A DNA stretch of 64,000 bases, taken from positions 186,001 through 250,000 of the forward strand of contig BGZK01000706.1 in assembly GCA_005406025.1 (NCBI GenBank), written 5' to 3'. A model generated the notes under the pieces. It saw only the letters and a list, made by a program, of their open reading frames with translations, did no database searches and was not told where the DNA came from. The DNA comes from Eumeta japonica (Eukaryota; Arthropoda; Insecta; Lepidoptera; Psychidae). The translations under genes were made by a program, and so were the position numbers. Within the stretch, counting starts at the first letter, position 1. Each line of letters begins with the position of its first letter. Positions 39,827 to 48,876 of this stretch are shown piece after piece.

Positions 39827-42800
39827 GAAATCAACAGCTTTATCATGCGCGAATGCTGACTTGCCTGCTATTAGCTGCTCAGGTAACGTTTTTTCAATAA
39901 ATTGAATACTAGTTGACATTTCAATCATTTCGTTCTGTTATAGCGTGAAACGCTGTTACCCAAAGCAAAATTAAAAACAGAGTGCGATTTCGCGATTTTT
40001 CACGCATTATTTTTCAGCATACAGTGAACAGAAATCGAAGGCGCAAGTGACTTGCTTATTGATGCGTATGTGAAATACCACAGAACTCGACATCAGTGAG
40101 ACCTATGGTACACAGTACACAAACATAACCATGGGAGCCGGCAGAATTATTTTCAGTGGACTTTCAAATTAATAGTATATGTTTCATTTATTTATTTTTT
40201 CAGTGTATTTTCTTCTTAAATAAGCAAAAGCAGCGGGGTTGAAATACATCCCCTTGCACCCCCCTCCCGGCGCCCATGAACATAACTAAGTACAATCTAT
40301 TCTCAGGTCAATTATTCATGAATTTCTTAGATGATTGTAACAGATAGTTACATATTTTAATTCATTCTCTTTTAGAACAACTTTTCCAAAGAAACAATAT
40401 CATTTGAAATAGCCGTTTCTGAGAAAAATAACTTAGAACGTGAACGGGTAAAATTATATAGTACAACCTTAGTGCTTAGTGACAGCTGATGCGCGCAAGA
40501 TACACCCCCTTCTCGTCCAACCCGCCCTTCTCTCAACATTCAAGGCTCACACGCAGCGTGCACGCGACAGTACCGATTCAGTCACAGATCTGTCTTTCCG
40601 CGCGCGGTCAATGACCGGACTCGCGGCTTTAGAGGTTTAGGTATTTTATTATAAAATGTTACATTTACACCATTGACTTTTTGACACTAAAATTGTGTGT
40701 TATTAATATTGAAGTGTTTAATAACAATGCCTTTCACTGCTATCGATTATGTAAACACGATTTATTGTTAAGGAGTTTGCAGAGGTAACATTACTGCCTG
40801 TGAGTCCATAAGTTTTATGAAGTATCGTTTCCGCAATAATTTTCCTTGTTTATTTAGAGGTGAGTACAACGCATGGAAAATCAGAAACTAATGTAATAAC
40901 ACCGTGGACGAATTTTACATCGTTAACATAGAGTGTCATTTGTAGGTGACTAAATATATTTTTTTAATAATACATTGCCTAGCCCAAGCGCGAGGCAGAA
41001 TTCGAATTAGTCACGTGCTCGGGCGCGGCGCACGGACACCGTCTGGTCGAGAATTTCGTAGGGTTGTGTCTGTACTTTTTTGTTATTTATATTATATATA
41101 TTTTCAATTACATAATTTGTAACAGTTACTTTGACAAAGTTGTTCTAAAAAAAGCACTAGATTATTAATTTTTGCGAAAATATGCAAGAGTTATTCCATT
41201 TTGCATGTTCTGATATTTAAAAAATGAAGTCTTCGAAGAAACAAAAAAAAATTCTATAATCTGATCGCAGCGCCACCTACGGGATCTAGTTGTAAATCTG
41301 GACCGTGCAGGAACCTACCTAAGCACAAAAAAAAAATTATACAGTGGAATCTCAATAACTCGAACCTCGTTAAGTCGAAATCCTCAGTAGGTCGAAAAAA
41401 ATTGCCATTCCCTTCCGATGAACCCCTAAATACGCGGTATGTCGAATTATTTAGACTTTGTAACTCGAACTAAATGTTATTTCCGTACGAAGTATTGATA
41501 ATACATATTTATACTCCATAACTCGAATTTCAAAGAGGAGACTCCATAAGTCATAGTTGGTAAAATATAATGACGTCCTACTTAGAATTCCCCGAAATAA
41601 TAGCAATAAATTCCAAAATGAATGTTCGGGTTCGGGGGGTTGTTAATCTATTGTTTTTGTCTTGCACACGTGCAATGAATGAATACATTCATGAAACTTT
41701 CTAAGTAACACAGCTGTGAACATTATGTTTGTTCCTTGTCAACACAGTCATATGTATCTCAAAGTTCTTGTTAAGTCGAAAACTCGTAACTCGTTAACTC
41801 GAATTTTTTTGCATTTCCCTTGACATTCGAGTTATTGAGATTTCACTGTATTAGTCCAACTCTTTAGGAGTTCTCAGTGAGAAACACACCTACAAAAAAA
41901 AGATATTAATATTCAAAATTATCAATATTTACAGAAATGGTCCTCTGAAAATCACGCATTATGCATTGGAACCTGTAGAAATTAACTCATAATTGGAATT
42001 ACCCCTATCACTAGTTGATTTATTTTACACCACTGACGTAAAAGAAAGAAAAGCTATATTTGAAAACTCAATTTACATGATCAATATGTCATACAAGTGG
42101 TATTTTAATAATCCATTCAAAAAAACATTTTTTTTTATATACTGTCGATGAATTTCGCATAGCTTTCAGAAGCAGTTTATTATTTAATTTTTTTTTTATT
42201 TTTGAAAATCTCCCATTCCAAAAAAACTTATTTATTTTCTCAGAAGGAGCATATCTGCAAACATTGGTGTCCAAATTATTATTTTCTGTACTGTCACTAC
42301 CAAAGTTTAAGTATTTGTTCGGGTCGAATAATATATAGAAAATTTTTAGGAAACTAACTTATACTTATTCAAAAGGTCAGCCAATAATCTCATAGCCATG
42401 CAGCTTTTGTGAGCAATGTCTCTCTGCGTTTTGCTGCTATGCTCGAATTTCCAAAATTCATCAGACACGCAATCAAGCAACAGATTAATCAAATTTTCCA
42501 CTATTAAAACGGACATACTAAGCTCCATCTAAAACATTGGTAAGAGATAAAACAGCATAAAGCACTTAGTGTCAAAATAGTGCATCAACTCTCACCATTT
42601 CTATGAAATCTTCCTTTTTGAAAGGTTCCTCTAAAATAACATTTCTTATCATAGTAGACAATAAAGTGTGCAGTGTGTCAAGGACATATATTGGTACTGG
42701 TAACTGTTTCAATACAGGATCCACGTCATCCAACAGTTCACTCTGTCGATAACAACTATCTTCAGCCAAATGTTTCAATGCTTCCTGATATGTATCTTTG

Positions 42801-45800
42801 TCAACATAAGATCTGACATTGTCTGTAAACTAAAAAACAATATGTTTATGATAATACACCAAATGAAAGGCACTTTTAATAAAAATACTTACTTTATTCA
42901 AATGCGCCAAATCGGGACAAAGAAGCTGATGTAAACGCATAGCTAAAGCCTTTGTTATACACATTAAGACATACAGTGCTTCATACACTTGTAATAAAGA
43001 TGCATCACTTATGATCGTCAACAAACTCTGCAAAAAAGTGTTGATTTTTACAATACTGTTACATGACGACCTTATTGGGGATTCGTGGGTTGAGATGGGA
43101 TGAAAAATACACATGCACAAAAGCAGAAAGTATACATTAAGGAACTCTAAGATCTAATAAATTACTATGGAACACTTATTTGATTGCACTTGGCTTGTGA
43201 ATACACTGATAACAAAAATAAAACTAACTATCAGCACTCGAACTCTTACATATATATATATCCCTTGACTAGCAATCTCGAACCTTTTTAAATGTAAACA
43301 CGCCAATAAATTATCTACAAAGAAAACATAAACATGTTACATCAGACGTGAACAAATAAGATATATTGCCTCTGGAATATTATAACCCAGAAATAAATAT
43401 GATTAAAATGTAAACTCCCGTATGGCGACGTAGGGAAAGGCGAAAAGAGGGAAAGAGTTGCTTCCACTTTAAAGATTAGAATGATTCATGAATTTTTTTT
43501 TGAGTAATTATTTTACACTTTTAATTTATCTACCCTGCAACATCACTAATAAAAAAATTAATTAAAACCTACAATTTCTTTTTAAATATTAGGTTCATAC
43601 TAATACAGTATTTAACTGTATTATTAAGTAAAAACTCATACTAAAATTATCCCTAATTTAACTTTTAGTGATAATTCTTATAAAATATGCTGTGTAATAA
43701 TTACATAAAATCTATGGAATTTATATTTGGAATATGTACTTTACATAATAACTTTGATGACATGCACTAAATGAGTTTACAAATATTCTTGTACAAAACT
43801 AGCAACACAATTTTATTTCATTTTTTCATTAGCTTTTAGCCATTGTTTTCCACAAGCTCAATACTGTGGTACGCACATAATTTTGAAATGGATGGCCATA
43901 AATGGCTTAGACTACTAATGAATCTCTCAATCTTTGTACAATATTTATGTTATATTTTTTCCATTTGGTAATTGATTTATTAAAATTGAAAGCACTATCT
44001 ATGGGTTAGTTCTAAGAAAAATTTACAGAAACTAATATTTAAAAATTATGTTAGGAATCAAGTGTATTCATTCAAGACGCCAATTGTCTTTTATTTAAAA
44101 AGAATGGTATTATGAATAAGGGTCATCTGTAAAAAACGACTAAATGAATTATGACACAAATATGTATCCATTTTCAATGCCCCACTTTGTCATACTTACT
44201 ACATCTATATTTGCTTGTATTCCAAGCTAGTTAAAAGATGCTATAATTAATAAGTACTTGATATAATAATACCATATAAGTATTTATAAGTTATTAATGA
44301 TTAACTTTCCGGCCGCAACTTGGCCCCCGCATGGAGACAAAATGTATTTCTTTCATCAATCAATATTTCTATTTGGTACTGATACTGTTATGATTCCGTT
44401 CACACTAACGGTTACAGTCTTGGTTCAGTACCCCATTTTGACCCTGTATACATTTTCAATTTTAGTCCCAATTTCAGCTCGCAATTTTATTTCATGCCTT
44501 GCTTTTATACTTTGGCTTCCGCTAACAACCATTTGAATGAAAATGGGACAAATGCTAGTGCCAAAATAAAATATAAGCTATATGACTCGGGGACAGTATA
44601 GCTTTCTATGAATGAAAGAATTTTTAGAATCAGTGTAGTTCATTTCAATAATGGGAATATGCGAATGAAATCAGGGGCAAATGTTAGTATAGATCCATAA
44701 ATTTAAGAGTTGTGATTTTGAACAAATTCACATAAATTTTTTTATACATATAGATTTTGGTAATATAATTTCATAACAATTTACCATTAACTAAATAACA
44801 CTTTTATCAAATTTGAAGTAAGATTCTCTTTTGCTTAGATATCTGTATTGCGGGCATTAAACTATCTTTTTCTTATTTCTGCAATTTTCATTCATTTCAT
44901 TTCAATCTAACCATTTTTCATATTCTGTGCTAATGCTTTTCAATTTAAAATAAATTTCTATTCAGCTAATAGACAAGCAACAAATTGCAGGAAATAAAAA
45001 AAAAACATTATCCTTACTGACTTATAAAAGTGAAATGTTTCCTTGTATCAGGAAATTGCAGAAATCATAAGATATAAAGAGTATAATACAAAAAAAAAAT
45101 TAACAAGAGGAAAAAGAAAAACATTAATGACCTATTAAAGGTAAAGATATTACTTGTGTGTTGATAGCACTGTTTGTGTACAAACACCACTTTCATATTA
45201 CATTAGAAGAAATAAAATATTTATTTATATATTTTTATTGGATCAGGAGGGAACTTGCATTCCTTATGTATGCTGAGAATCAGTAGTCGGGCAAAAGAGC
45301 GACACAATTATTCTCAGCTTTTGGAGTTTTTTAAATTAATATTATTATAATACTTTTAAAAAAATCTATGTTTAATCTGACTCTTTCCCAAGAAATGATT
45401 GAACAAAATACAGGATCTCTTCTATCAATAACAGTGTCCCCAGTGGTTCTACCTGAATAGCAATAAATGCTAATGGTTCACAACATATTATTAATATGCA
45501 CAAAGAAAGGAAATATAATAAAACTTTCTATAAATTCACAGGCATACAGTCTGAACATGAACAACCAACAACTATGATAGTTGTCTCCAAAAGCAAACTG
45601 GCAATCTACATGTACATTATCTAGAAAAGAACAAGATGTAATTTTTAAAGTCCTTTGTATAAAGCTCCATGAAAACTTGGTTAGCCAAAGATTACTATAC
45701 CTCAAACATAGATTTAATCTAACAAAGTCGTAATAAATCACGGCGCGAATGTTATTTAGACTTAAATTCATTGTAATCCGGAACAAAATTTTCAAAACTA

Positions 45801-48800
45801 TATCACAATGAAAAAACAAATGACAATTCACACAAACTAATAAAAATGTAACCTACAACTAAAGAGTTCCATGTTCAATAACCGTAATTGTTTTTTTAAA
45901 TATTCTTATTACAAATTGCCATCCTTGTTCAGTATGACTCATGAACTTATTATACTTCTTACATTATAGATAGAATTAAAAATTGTAAGCTATTAATAGA
46001 GTTTTTCACGTAAACTACACTTCAAACATCAGTTCTAAAAATTCTATGCTGAATTTTTTTCAATATCACCTTTGGTTGTAATTATTAATAAAGAAGTAGA
46101 CATACCTACTTTATACAAAAAAAATTAGTAATCAATCTATTTGAAAACTTATGTACATAAAGATATTACCTGAATGATAGATGGTCTATTTAAAAATATT
46201 TCTGGTGGAAAATCATGCAGAAAAACATCACATACAAATCGACAGCAACGTTGAGTAGACTTTAATGAACGAAAAGTATCTTCAACCAAATGTAAGGTTT
46301 TAACATCTGAAGGATGCATTTGTACCCAAGGGAATAATAATAAACTAATACCATCTTGTAACCTGGAAAAATATTATGTAAAATATGTTATTAATGTGTA
46401 TGACAACAAGTACATTTTTTATTTGGCACAGGTTTTATATTTATGGCATGGTATCATATATTATTTATCACAGTAAAATATTACACCATTACCATATTAT
46501 CTTGATATAAAGGATAACAATGATTGATGAAATAAAAATGATTTTCATTTGCATAGATGTATAGTTGTAAATAAACCTGCTAATAATGATTATAAATGTG
46601 AAAAATTGGATGTTTGATTCTCTATCAAATGCAATTTTTCACATTTTTCAATTTCATTTCAAAATTAATTGTAATTAATGGTTCTGTGAGGTATATTGTA
46701 TTCTGAAATGTAGGATAAAATTAGAAGAAAAAGTACACCATGATCGAAAGTAAAAACGGAACTAGATTAGAATTGACACAGGTACCAGAATTACGATCAA
46801 GACTGAAACCGAGATAGCAATCCAGAGAAGAACCATAATCAAAAATCATGAAGCTTGAAAATGTAATTGAAAGTGAGAATATCAGGAGCAGGATTGACAG
46901 CAAAATTAGTGAATAAGAAAGATAAAGGAAGTTTGTGTCGAAAGAGGTGAAGCTAGCAGACACATTTAAGTGTTAAAAGTAAAAATGTAATCAAAAATTA
47001 TAATTTGCAACAAGGAAAGCAGGTAGATAACAGCTAATTATATAAGCTATTGAAAAACTATCACACTGGATAAAAACATTATGCTTCATTCATAAGCACA
47101 CAGAATGATAAATAAACTTATTAAAAGACCACTGTGTCAAAATTTAAAAAAAATCACAACCAATAGTAATGATCTTTTGCAACTATTATGACTTTATGCA
47201 AATAATAAATAAGTGGAAAGTTAATAACTCAAATTTCAAGAGAAATGCTAAAAACTTTGAGTTATTAAGTTTATGATTTAACAACAATTTACAAAGTCCA
47301 AAAATAAACAAACATAAAGTACACCGATACCTATACAAAGAGAATAAAACAAAAACACCAAACATTCTCTTTGGATTTTATTGCTATGAGTTGGAACAAT
47401 TCCAAGTAAGATGTTATAAAATTTTACTAATTTTGATTTAAAGAGTCTATCTTTTGGAATTAGAATTATAGAGTTTATACTCTATAATTCTAATTCCTTA
47501 ATTATATAAGTACTGTCAATATACTATAGAAAATAACATTTTGTTCAAGTTATAAAAACTAAATCATTCAAGATACCTCATATGTAGGGTTGAGTGGAAG
47601 GAAAGGACCATTTTTTTCAACTAACTGAAAGTTTTCACCTAACAAGGCTACAGGTATTAAGGTTCCACTGTATACAGAATTGGAAACAATTATTTTTTAT
47701 ATAAATTTTAATTTTTCTTAAATATTTACTAAATTATAATTGAAACTTTGAGGAACAAACAAAATAATAAATTTATATATTAAGTTTAGTAGTATTAAAA
47801 CATTATTGACTTTTTATGATTTTAATCAGCTCTTCCACAACCACCTTTAAAATTCATTTTTAACAAACAGTCACTTTTACAAGTCAATTATAAAGTTCAA
47901 ATTAATTGGAAAAACTTTCTTGTTGTTCAGCAAGTTTAAAATAAGGTTGTGTAAACACCCTGAAAGTAAAATTTGTGCATACATACTCAATTGTCTCTTG
48001 GCTTGTATCGCAATCGTTAAACATATTTGACCCTTTAGAAATTAACAGTTGCTGATTAAAATTTTTTATTTCGGTGCTCACTTCTTTGTCTAAGCTGGAA
48101 CTGAGACAATTAATAAAAATCATTTTTTATATATATTCTTGTTATGGATAAAATAACTAGCTTATGTATAAATTAACATTCAATACTATTACATTCATAA
48201 GTAGTTATTTATTTAAAGTACATACCCTGAAATTGATTGTAGATTCAATTCTGGAATTGTAGTATTAACCTCTGACTTATTTGGGCCAAAACACCTTAAA
48301 GTATCAATGATATCCTTGAACAACTCTTCAGCATTAGGTTCTATTTTACACTTAAATGAGTATAAATTCGATATCAACTCTTTGATGCCATATTCCTTAA
48401 TCACATAATTACCAGCATTAGTCTAAAATAAATATAAGAAAATATAAGACATAAAATCTATCTTGTTCAAGACAAGTAAATAATATTAATCATAATAGCA
48501 TCTGATTAGAAAAATAAAATATTGGCACCATAACCTTTATAATATTTAGTAACAAAAGCAGTGCTTCACGTTGAAGTGTAGGTTTTTCAACATGAAACCA
48601 GGCCAAAAGTAATTCCAGTATTTCCCTAGTAGTACCTAGTTCGTTTTCAATTTTCCATCCTAACTTTAATTTTGCAACAAGTAAATGAAGGGCCCGTTCA
48701 CGTATTTCCTTCAATGGATGTCCTAAAAGAGGATTAACATCACTATGAAAGAACAATGTTGTTAATACATATTACAAAAACAGAATCTAATTTTACAAAA

Positions 48801-48876
48801 ATCAAAAGTTACCAAGCTTTTTAATGTGAGATGGGGACAGTGCTTCTATTTCCATTTTCTCCGCTTTGTTATTCAT
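20759..48876 (-). CDS. RTTN: Rotatin (RTTN/Ana3) homologue, 22 exons, 3' end not found
   Basis: Rotatin is a large armadillo-like helical-repeat protein of centrioles and basal bodies. The family is needed for centriole assembly and elongation, ciliogenesis and, in vertebrates, left-right patterning; Drosophila Ana3 supports centriole and basal-body integrity. Exons (minus): 48876-48813, 48722-48535, 48422-48226, 48100-47987, 46362-46170, 43027-42893, 42829-42596, 42528-42359, 39250-39046, 38964-38503, 35421-35265, 31398-31249, 30532-30408, 30332-30112, 29908-29772, 28927-28715, 27952-27685, 27609-27440, 27368-27093, 23718-23495, 21930-21786, 20889-20759. All introns are GT-AG and phases agree throughout: 4179 nt, 1393 codons. 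The rotatin signature is at the N terminus (LGHPLKEIRERAL, then LLLAWFHVEKPTLQREALLLLL) and near residue 240 (DFPPEIFLNRPSIIQ). Most introns are 63-125 nt; six exceed 3 kb and hold transposons. An in-frame stop precedes the ATG. Family members are about 2000 residues, so roughly a third is missing. Confidence 0.9.
20890..21785 (-). other. Rotatin intron 21
   Basis: 896 bp with a decayed GAAATCGGGAATCGGATC minisatellite (about 21580-21660) ending in a GCGGGCAATAGCTAG/T Helitron-like terminus at 21717. No ORF of note. Confidence 0.55.
21786..21930 (-). CDS. RTTN: Rotatin exon 21
   Basis: Reads HWSECWSEATVRAVCACCCA, then ELRAAALHLLATLAHYTQLL and PHLQQ before GTATAT. Phase 0 in, 1 out, fitting exons 20 and 22. 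The helix-rich ELRAAALHLL pattern fits an armadillo-type repeat. Confidence 0.82.
21931..23494 (-). other. Rotatin intron 20
   Basis: 1.56 kb with a compound GT/GCGT microsatellite at about 22371-22482 (GTGCGTGCGTGT type). The 64-codon ORF there is an artefact of the microsatellite. The remainder is AT-rich. Confidence 0.6.
23495..23718 (-). CDS. RTTN: Rotatin exon 20
   Basis: Begins GYLNEVVRCLRYIANSRH; contains LDAMLTMLALVRRAH and ends NIPVQ before GTATGA. Acceptor CCCTTTCAG. GC-rich compared with its surroundings. Confidence 0.88.
23719..27092 (-). other. Rotatin intron 19 with a Penelope remnant
   Basis: 3.4 kb of AT-rich DNA. It includes a short GT/GC-rich microsatellite (about 24017-24043), the Penelope-like fragment at 26036-26440 and a poly-T tract near 26508. 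No other coding signal. Confidence 0.6.
26036..26440 (-). mobile_element. Penelope-like element, GIY-YIG endonuclease remnant
   Basis: The minus strand reads AFKTNNNLETLCNNKDKLL, IYKLTCDECK, then an (AT)n tract, then LQTRFREHMSAFKNNKLDRS and HFAKHLIEIGHKLNN. This is the C-terminal linker and GIY-YIG region of Penelope elements; the microsatellite (about 26257-26293) sits where the catalytic YVGQT motif should be. Confidence 0.75.
27093..27368 (-). CDS. RTTN: Rotatin exon 19
   Basis: Reads EKMLMKWIITSFIESDDGII to NLKDFHML. Acceptor AATTTTCAG, donor GTTAGT at phase 1. The following intron is 3.4 kb. Confidence 0.87.
27440..27609 (-). CDS. RTTN: Rotatin exon 18
   Basis: Reads YMYLIKMSSIPLEEFAALPW, then MARFLIAAPASPRDVTLLIS and HYAHNVS. 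Acceptor CTTCTTGCAG, donor GTGAAA. Confidence 0.87.
27685..27952 (-). CDS. RTTN: Rotatin exon 17
   Basis: The polypyrimidine acceptor TTCCTCTTCTAG gives EWLLSEECWRSALRVRW; includes a proline-rich SSPISSPPPGP segment. Donor GTAATA at phase 2. GC-rich relative to its introns. Confidence 0.87.
28715..28927 (-). CDS. RTTN: Rotatin exon 16
   Basis: Begins AILIFPSKDSLVEMASQVL and ends PNAVHSCL before GTGGGT. Contains LDRQRKRVV. Phase 1 in and out. Confidence 0.87.
28928..29771 (-). other. Rotatin intron 15 with a short LINE-like tail
   Basis: About 29548-29690 (plus strand) holds a degenerate CGACGAGCTTACATGAGACG ... TGCCTACCCTTCTGG block resembling the 3' end of lepidopteran RTE-type LINEs. A short ATA/TTA repeat lies near 29701. 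The rest is AT-rich with no gene. Confidence 0.45.
29772..29908 (-). CDS. RTTN: Rotatin exon 15
   Basis: Reads MALSVDDFLAFPDCALSCIS to LPLLLLR. Acceptor TTGTTTTAG, donor GTAAAT at phase 1. Too short and phase-dependent to show as a single ATG-initiated ORF. Confidence 0.85.
30112..30332 (-). CDS. RTTN: Rotatin exon 14
   Basis: Begins VNSIIQIMDVLKQDIIIDEN; contains LSTLQQLSVLMRDP and ITISIL, armadillo-like. Donor GTATAC at phase 2. Confidence 0.87.
30408..30532 (-). CDS. RTTN: Rotatin exon 13
   Basis: Begins DEKYLPQKELLRSDVLVNAL and ends SSSPKLPQ before GTTAAT. Acceptor TTATTTCAG. Phase 1 in, 0 out. Confidence 0.87.
30533..31248 (-). other. Rotatin intron 12
   Basis: 716 bp of AT-rich sequence; nothing recognisable beyond splice sites. 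Confidence 0.5.
31249..31398 (-). CDS. RTTN: Rotatin exon 12
   Basis: Reads QAICKSLEVDIADCMG, then VIWGLVRLLYVKCPMVQMDA and ALHLCQLL. Acceptor TTTCTTTTAG, donor GTACTA. The LVRLLYVK helix is typical of the family. Confidence 0.9.
31608..33850. mobile_element. DDE transposon with 500-bp terminal inverted repeats
   Basis: The left TIR 31608-32110 and right TIR 33361-33850 are inverted copies (outer end AAAGGGTTTAGCC.GATACG; inner end GTGCACATTACATCATT). Shared internal blocks include ACATTTTGCTCTGTATCTC and CACAAAGGAG. Between and overlapping them is a dead transposase on the minus strand. The element lies in the 3.9-kb rotatin intron 11. No certain target-site duplication. Confidence 0.85.
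32277..33380 (-). pseudogene. Dead DDE transposase with a SWIM-like C-terminal zinc motif
   Basis: Frame-broken minus-strand ORF. Pieces in order: HCLLIVDGTYVQHQKSENNY (first catalytic D near 33346), PFTICTTNGFVVDFAGPFYG, DTFILDRGFRDVVEFLYDKG (second D near 33104), ITKIRWVVEVVHGNIAQKY (E near 32960), MLSKLELLCKIIGFLHNIYE, then a cysteine-rich end CCDCPNGERTVGCCSHVAAI and SYGRYLSRIVRPAEVLSYL. The D-D-E order fits a DDE_Tnp_4-like superfamily, and the C..C..C.H tail resembles a SWIM finger. Several stops and frameshifts make it inactive. Confidence 0.75.
33851..35264 (-). other. Rotatin intron 11, remaining right part
   Basis: AT-rich. A decayed GATTAGGATG/GAGATTGAGAGTGGG minisatellite lies at about 35110-35215, and dispersed short repeats near 34790-34990. 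The 102-codon ORF at 34220-34528 is low-complexity and hydrophobic with no domain. Confidence 0.5.
35265..35421 (-). CDS. RTTN: Rotatin exon 11
   Basis: Begins VADSANDIMLYLLRGRLLL and ends ETSLGTII before GTATAC. The leucine-rich segment and LGT(I/A)I motif fit the rotatin middle region. Phase 1 out. Confidence 0.85.
35560..35900 (-). mobile_element. Jockey-type LINE reverse transcriptase fragment
   Basis: The minus strand reads ALSYGHLNISRDHVDECRNH, LVSEIEQVSKWSILNFGQFN and PRKTRLYAFTVK, then, after a frame break, a PPSVPSLF region. This is the thumb region after the YADD box of jockey-clade reverse transcriptase. Same strand as rotatin, inside intron 10; no intact ORF. Confidence 0.8.
36868..36991. 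repeat. Short MITE with ATATTCACGGGC ends
   Basis: AATATTCACGGGC at the left is matched by GCCCGTGAATAT at the right, 124 bp overall, AT-rich centre with poly-T. No coding content. Confidence 0.6.
37059..37806 (+). repeat. Dispersed repeat family, copy B (plus, most complete)
   Basis: Begins GGCCGAGAGCATGTCGGACC and ends TTCCGTTTTTGCCATTTTAT then CGGAACCCTA. Collinear with copy A (5068-5822), including the AACTCAGAAACAGTATATTT and TATTTATTAAGCGTTAC blocks. Confidence 0.72.
38503..38964 (-). CDS. RTTN: Rotatin exon 10 (longest)
   Basis: 154 codons, IPNVSVDQEFSKKYREF to GLSSPIKQ, with several amphipathic helices. Acceptor TTGTATACAG, donor GTCAGT. Separated from exon 9 by 81 nt. Confidence 0.9.
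39046..39250 (-). CDS. RTTN: Rotatin exon 9
   Basis: Begins RSFTKDNSRWRHRVAWLRLV and ends QNIVDVLQ before GTAAGT. GC-richer than the flanking introns. Phase 2 in, 0 out. Confidence 0.88.
39783..39822. repeat. (TA)n microsatellite
   Basis: About 20 uninterrupted TA units in rotatin intron 8. Confidence 0.9.
41342..41848. mobile_element. Tigger/pogo-type MITE with TA target duplication
   Basis: Terminal repeats CAGTGGAATCTCAATAACTC and its counterpart GAGTTATTGAGATTTCACTG; TA on both sides (41340-41341, 41849-41850). Internal subterminal TAAGTCGAA/TAACTCGAA motifs recur. 507 bp, no transposase ORF. Confidence 0.85.
42359..42528 (-). CDS. RTTN: Rotatin exon 8
   Basis: Begins MELSMSVLIVENLINLLL. 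Two phase-2 donors fit, GTATAA and, six bases later, GTTAGT; I chose GTTAGT for its +5 G. Intron 3.1 kb. Confidence 0.82.
42596..42829 (-). CDS. RTTN: Rotatin exon 7
   Basis: 78 codons beginning FTDNVRSYVDKDTY, helical. Preceded by a 63-nt intron ending TTTTTTAG; donor GTGAGA. Confidence 0.88.
42893..43027 (-). CDS. RTTN: Rotatin exon 6
   Basis: 45 codons, SLLTIISDASLLQVYEALYV onward to DLAHLNK, directly continuing the RPSIIQ motif of exon 5. Acceptor TTTTTTGCAG, donor GTAAGT. Confidence 0.9.
43028..46169 (-). other. Rotatin intron 5
   Basis: 3.1 kb, AT-rich. 44297-44536 contains a decayed pyrimidine-rich minisatellite; 45560-45775 holds a mariner-like trace. Nothing else coding. Confidence 0.5.
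45560..45775 (-). mobile_element. Faint mariner N-terminal remnant
   Basis: The minus strand reads NNIRAVIYYDF, the mariner-like opening motif, and about 120 bp later FAFGDNYHSCWLFMFR, similar in place to FGDE..TVYRWF. The sequence between does not match. Very old or a chance resemblance. Confidence 0.4.
46170..46362 (-). CDS. RTTN: Rotatin exon 5
   Basis: Begins LQDGISLLLFPWVQM and ends DFPPEIFLNRPSIIQ, a strongly rotatin-like stretch. Acceptor TTTTCCAG, donor GTAATA, phase 0 out. Residues 188-252. The following intron is 3.1 kb. Confidence 0.9.
46363..47986 (-). other. Rotatin intron 4
   Basis: 1.6 kb of AT-rich DNA with a decayed minisatellite at about 46740-46910 and the 19-bp perfect hairpin at 47456-47497. 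Confidence 0.55.
47456..47497. repeat. Perfect 19-bp hairpin
   Basis: GGAATTAGAATTATAGAGT is followed after TTAT by its exact reverse complement. Confidence 0.85.
47987..48100 (-). CDS. RTTN: Rotatin exon 4
   Basis: Acceptor GTCTCAG. Only the donor ATTGA before GTATGT gives the phase needed to read into exon 5, so the ORF that continues beyond it to 47902 is intron. Residues about 150-187. Confidence 0.82.
48226..48422 (-). CDS. RTTN: Rotatin exon 3
   Basis: Starts TNAGNYVIKEYGI after TATTTTAG. Ends phase 2 before GTATGT (intron 125 nt). Residues 85-149, predicted helical and acidic. Confidence 0.88.
48535..48722 (-). CDS. RTTN: Rotatin exon 2
   Basis: Acceptor CTCTTTTAG joins to give LGHPLKEIRERAL, the most recognisable rotatin N-terminal motif, followed by the LLAWF helix. 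Ends phase 0 at AAG before GTTATG. Residues 22-84. Confidence 0.92.
48813..48876 (-). CDS. RTTN: Rotatin exon 1 (start)
   Basis: Encodes MNNKAEKMEIEALSPSHIKKL plus the first base of Gly22. In-frame TAA lies four codons upstream of the ATG. A second in-frame ATG at 48855 could also serve. Donor GTAACT; intron 90 nt. Confidence 0.85.

Larger units (their letters stand above)
39251..42358 (-). other. Rotatin intron 8 with a GC-rich block
   Basis: 3.1 kb. 40440-40630 and 40980-41070 are GC-rich islands (GCACGCGACAG, CGCGCGGTCAATGACCGG, CACGTGCTCGGGCGCGGCGC) in otherwise AT-rich DNA, probably parts of an unrecognised inserted element; no ORF spans them. The Tigger MITE follows at 41342. Confidence 0.5.

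Noticed and set aside
45478..45831. 117-codon minus ORF as a gene
   Set aside because: Apart from a mariner-like IRAVIYYDF motif it has no domain, and it lies in an AT-rich intron.
47902..47986. Extension of rotatin exon 4 to the ORF stop
   Set aside because: Only the upstream GTATGT donor gives the phase required by exon 5.
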